A program made the translations under genes and the position numbers. From Oscillospiraceae bacterium (GTDB lineage Bacteria > Bacillota > Clostridia > Oscillospirales > Ruminococcaceae): a DNA stretch of 12,699 nt. The notes beneath the pieces are model-generated. The model did no database searches, was not told the origin of the DNA, and was given only the letters and a program-made list of their open reading frames with translations. Of the stretch, positions 10,738 through 12,699 are shown in pieces (the stretch's first letter is position 1; each line of letters starts with the position of its first letter). The DNA lies in contig RKCM01000219.1 of the NCBI GenBank assembly GCA_014858325.1, forward strand, positions 1-12,699. Direction: 5' to 3'.

Positions 10738-11886
10738 ATGGCCGACCGCATCGTTCTGAATACCATTTCCTACCATGGCCACGGCGCCATTGAGAACATC
10801 GTACCCGAGCTGACGGCTCGCGGCTACAAGAAGGCATTCGTTTGCTCCGACCCCGACCTCATCAAGTTTGGCGTCACCAAAAAGGTCACCGACCTGCTGG
10901 ATGCTGCAGGCTTTGCCTACACCGTTTACAGCGAGATCAAGCCCAACCCCACCATCGCCAATGTGCAGGACGGTGTGGCAGCCTTCAAGGCTGCTGAGGC
11001 AGACTGCATCGTGACCATCGGCGGCGGCTCCTCCATGGATACGGCCAAGGCCATCGGCATCATCATCAACAACCCCGAGTTCGCCGATGTGCGTTCTCTG
11101 GAGGGTGTGGCCCCCACCAAGAAGCACGCTGTGTTCACCATCGCTGTGCCCACCACCGCCGGTACGGCTGCTGAGGTCACCATCAACTACGTCATCACCG
11201 ATGTGGAGAAGAAGCGGAAATTCGTCTGCGTGGATACCAACGATATCCCCGAGATCGCCGTTGTGGACCCGGATATGATGGCTTCCATGCCCAAGGGGCT
11301 GACCGCCGCTACGGGCATGGACGCGCTGACCCACGCCATTGAGGGTTACATCACCAAGGGGCACTGCGTCATTTCGGATATGTTCCATCTGGAAGCCATC
11401 AAGCTCATCAGCCAGAGCCTGCGCGGCGCCGTGCAGAACACCCCGGAGGGCCGCGAGGGCATGGCTCTGGGCCAGTACATCGCGGGCATGGGCTTCTCCA
11501 ATGTCGGTCTGGGCATCGTCCACTCCATGGCACACGGCCTGTCGGCCCTGTATGATACCCCCCACGGCGTGGCCTGCGCCATCCTGCTGCCCGTTGGTCT
11601 GGAGTACAACAAGAGCGTGGCCGGGGAGCGTTACCGCGCGGTCGGCAAGGCCATGGGCGTGAAGGGCATCGACGAGATGAACGACGCCGAGGCTGCGGAT
11701 GCCACCATCGCCGCCGTGAAGCAGCTGAGTGCCGACGTGGGCATCCCCACCAATCTGCAGGGCATTCTGAAGGAAGAGGACATCCAGTTCCTTGCCGAGT
11801 CCGCGTTTGCAGACGCCTGCCGCCCCGGCAACCCCCGCGACACCAGCGTGGAGGAGATCGTGGAGCTGTACAAGAGCCAGCTGTAA
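10738..11886 (+). CDS. fucO: Iron-containing alcohol dehydrogenase, lactaldehyde reductase (FucO-like)
   Basis: 382 aa, the same length as E. coli FucO, which it resembles closely along its whole length (for example NNPEFADVRSLEG, PTTAGTAAEVTINYVITD, GQYIAGMGFSNVGLGIVH). FucO reduces L-lactaldehyde to 1,2-propanediol with NADH in the cytoplasm and depends on Fe2+. Visible residues: the nucleotide site GGGSSMD (95-101), D38 at the position that favours NAD over NADP, and metal ligands D195, H199, H262 and H276. The ATG at 10738 has AGGAGGT 8 nt upstream. It stands alone, with a promoter, a Rex-like site and a strong terminator. No fucose or rhamnose genes are near, so it may equally serve as a general NADH-consuming aldehyde reductase in fermentation. 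Confidence 0.9.
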   Translation: MADRIVLNTISYHGHGAIENIVPELTARGYKKAFVCSDPDLIKFGVTKKVTDLLDAAGFAYTVYSEIKPNPTIANVQDGVAAFKAAEADCIVTIGGGSSMDTAKAIGIIINNPEFADVRSLEGVAPTKKHAVFTIAVPTTAGTAAEVTINYVITDVEKKRKFVCVDTNDIPEIAVVDPDMMASMPKGLTAATGMDALTHAIEGYITKGHCVISDMFHLEAIKLISQSLRGAVQNTPEGREGMALGQYIAGMGFSNVGLGIVHSMAHGLSALYDTPHGVACAILLPVGLEYNKSVAGERYRAVGKAMGVKGIDEMNDAEAADATIAAVKQLSADVGIPTNLQGILKEEDIQFLAESAFADACRPGNPRDTSVEEIVELYKSQL

Positions 11887-11887
11887 T

Positions 11888-11935
11888 CTTGGCTCTCCCC
11901 TTGGGAGAGCTGGCGCGAAGCGCCTGAGAGGGCGA
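11888..11935 (+). repeat. Dispersed intergenic hairpin repeat
   Basis: Two small hairpins in tandem: GCTCTCCC/GGGAGAGC (11892-11910, 3-nt loop) and GGCGC/GCGCC (11912-11924), then TGAGAGGG. I recognise this from memory as a short palindromic repeat scattered between genes in Faecalibacterium and relatives. It is non-coding and may stabilise mRNA 3' ends. Confidence 0.6.
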
Positions 11936-11950
11936 GGACGCTAAAATACA

Positions 11951-12008
11951 AACGCAGCGATAGGCACTCTGTTTGGCAGAGTGACGGTATCGCTGCGTTT
12001 TTTGTTTT
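11951..12008 (+). terminator. Strong terminator of the alcohol dehydrogenase gene
   Basis: AACGCAGCGATA (11951-11962) pairs perfectly with TATCGCTGCGTT (11988-11999). Inside it CACTCTG (11965-11971) pairs with CAGAGTG (11977-11983). A long T-tract (TTTTTTGTTTTT) follows. Confidence 0.92.
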
Positions 12009-12024
12009 TGTAAAATAGCGGACC

Positions 12025-12053
12025 TTGTTTTTTGCTCTGAAATTGCGTACAAT
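12025..12053 (+). promoter_or_regulatory. Promoter of the CmpB-family gene
   Basis: TTGTTT (12025-12030), 17-nt spacer, TACAAT (12048-12053). The start near 12060 gives a leader of about 33 nt. Confidence 0.7.
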
Positions 12054-12065
12054 ATCCTTGTACGC
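12045..12065 (+). promoter_or_regulatory. Perfect dyad operator over the -10 box and transcript start
   Basis: GCGTACAA-tatcc-TTGTACGC, an 8-bp perfect inverted repeat with a 5-nt centre. It covers the -10 box and the predicted +1, the classic place for a dimeric repressor. The regulator is unknown. Confidence 0.6.
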
Positions 12066-12092
12066 GATCCAAACCAAAGAAAAGAGACTTTC

Positions 12093-12699
12093 ATGGAACT
12101 GAATTTTTACTCTCTCAGCGTCCTGTACCTTGTTTACTCGTTTCTGGGCTGGGTGGCCGAGACGGTGGCGGCCACCATCAAGGGGCGGCGGTTCACCAAC
12201 CGCGGCGTCGCCTCCGGCCCCTTCTGCTTTATCTACGGCTTTACAGCGGTGCTGCTGGCGGTCGCCTTTGCGGACCTGCGCAGCCAGCCGCTGGCCTTGT
12301 TTCTGGGCTGCGCCATCGACGCCACGGTGGTGGAATGGTTGACGGCAAAGCTTTTGGAGCGGGTGCACCGCCGCAAATGGTGGGATTACTCGGGCATGCG
12401 CTTCAACATCGACGGCTACATCTGCCTGCAATACTCGCTGCTGTGGGGCGCGTTGGGCACGGCCACGGTGCTGTGGACCAACGGTCTGCTTTTCCGGCTG
12501 TATGCCCTGCTGCCCGGCTGGCTGATGAAGCCTGTGCTCTGGGCCGCGATGACGGTGGCGGTGCTGGACCAGCTGGGCGCATTTCTGGCGGTGGGCCGCT
12601 ATGCGGCCGAGCACCCGCATCTGGAACAGCTGGGAGTAGAGCTCAGCAGACACTCGGACAAGCTGCGCTCCCGGCTGGCGGCGCAGGTGGAGCGCCGTG
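12093..12699 (+). CDS. Putative ABC-transporter type IV permease (CmpB family), 3' end outside window
   Basis: 202 codons are visible from the ATG at 12093; no stop appears before the window ends. The N terminus is MELNFYSLSVLYLVYSFLG. There are about five hydrophobic segments (roughly residues 6-26, 42-60, 66-84, 108-130 and 138-165), then a charged cytoplasmic tail. The segment WWDYSGMRFNIDGYICLQYS (96-115) is the signature of the CmpB/PF06541 family, named putative ABC-transporter type IV; its substrate is not known. The ribosome binding site is weak (AAAGAG). A strong promoter with a perfect dyad operator lies directly upstream, so it is probably repressed under some condition. Family assignment is firm; transport function is inferred from the family name only. 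Confidence 0.85.
   Translation, partial: MELNFYSLSVLYLVYSFLGWVAETVAATIKGRRFTNRGVASGPFCFIYGFTAVLLAVAFADLRSQPLALFLGCAIDATVVEWLTAKLLERVHRRKWWDYSGMRFNIDGYICLQYSLLWGALGTATVLWTNGLLFRLYALLPGWLMKPVLWAAMTVAVLDQLGAFLAVGRYAAEHPHLEQLGVELSRHSDKLRSRLAAQVERR

Noticed and set aside
10651..11565. 304-aa minus-strand frame opposite fucO, and 340-aa frame at 11631-12653
   Set aside because: Shadows of the alcohol dehydrogenase and CmpB genes; the second crosses a strong terminator and promoter.

Overview
The window looks like chromosome from a GC-rich gut Clostridia of the Oscillospirales (Faecalibacterium/Subdoligranulum-like). This is inferred from strong GC bias at third codon positions, Gram-positive AGGAGG-type ribosome binding sites, extended -10 promoters, the gene families present and an intergenic repeat I associate with these genomes. 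No rRNA, tRNA or CRISPR array is visible.

Layout. (1) 1-1842, +: C-terminal part of a large protein carrying seven helicase-associated repeats; its start lies outside the window. (2) 1872-5637, -: a MoxR-type AAA+ ATPase, a VWA (MIDAS) protein 12 nt behind it, and an unrecognised 254-aa protein with its own promoter. A hairpin at 1872-1922 terminates both this block and the helicase gene. (3) 5707-8497, +: an operon of an AGCS-family amino acid:cation symporter and a UPF0597/L-cysteine desulfidase (CyuA-like) enzyme, with a strong promoter straddled by an inverted repeat. (4) 8500-10700: an AT-richer accessory stretch with a lipoprotein gene between two loci built like type I toxin-antitoxin systems, plus a remnant of an Rpn-type (PD-(D/E)XK) nuclease/transposase gene. 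(5) 10656-11886, +: an iron-containing alcohol dehydrogenase very like FucO, under a promoter that overlaps a Rex-like site, followed by an intergenic repeat and a strong terminator. (6) 12025-12699, +: promoter, perfect dyad operator and the start of a CmpB-family membrane protein that runs off the window.

The main discovery candidate is the pair of small-toxin loci. Locus 1 (8524-8826) has a 33-aa hydrophobic peptide on the minus strand, a convergent ~88-nt RNA on the plus strand, one shared bidirectional terminator, and a ~32-35 nt direct repeat that makes the 5' end of the RNA complementary to the toxin ribosome binding site and start codon. This is the architecture of the Enterococcus pAD1 par (Fst/RNA I-RNA II) locus, and the peptide has the same length and general layout as Fst. 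Locus 2 (9684-10186) encodes a 58-aa membrane peptide with a cysteine-rich tail, a leader hairpin that sequesters its Shine-Dalgarno, its own promoter and terminator, and a convergent promoter whose RNA would overlap the toxin mRNA 3' end, as in TxpA/RatA or BsrG/SR4. Toxicity and antitoxin action are inferred from architecture only.
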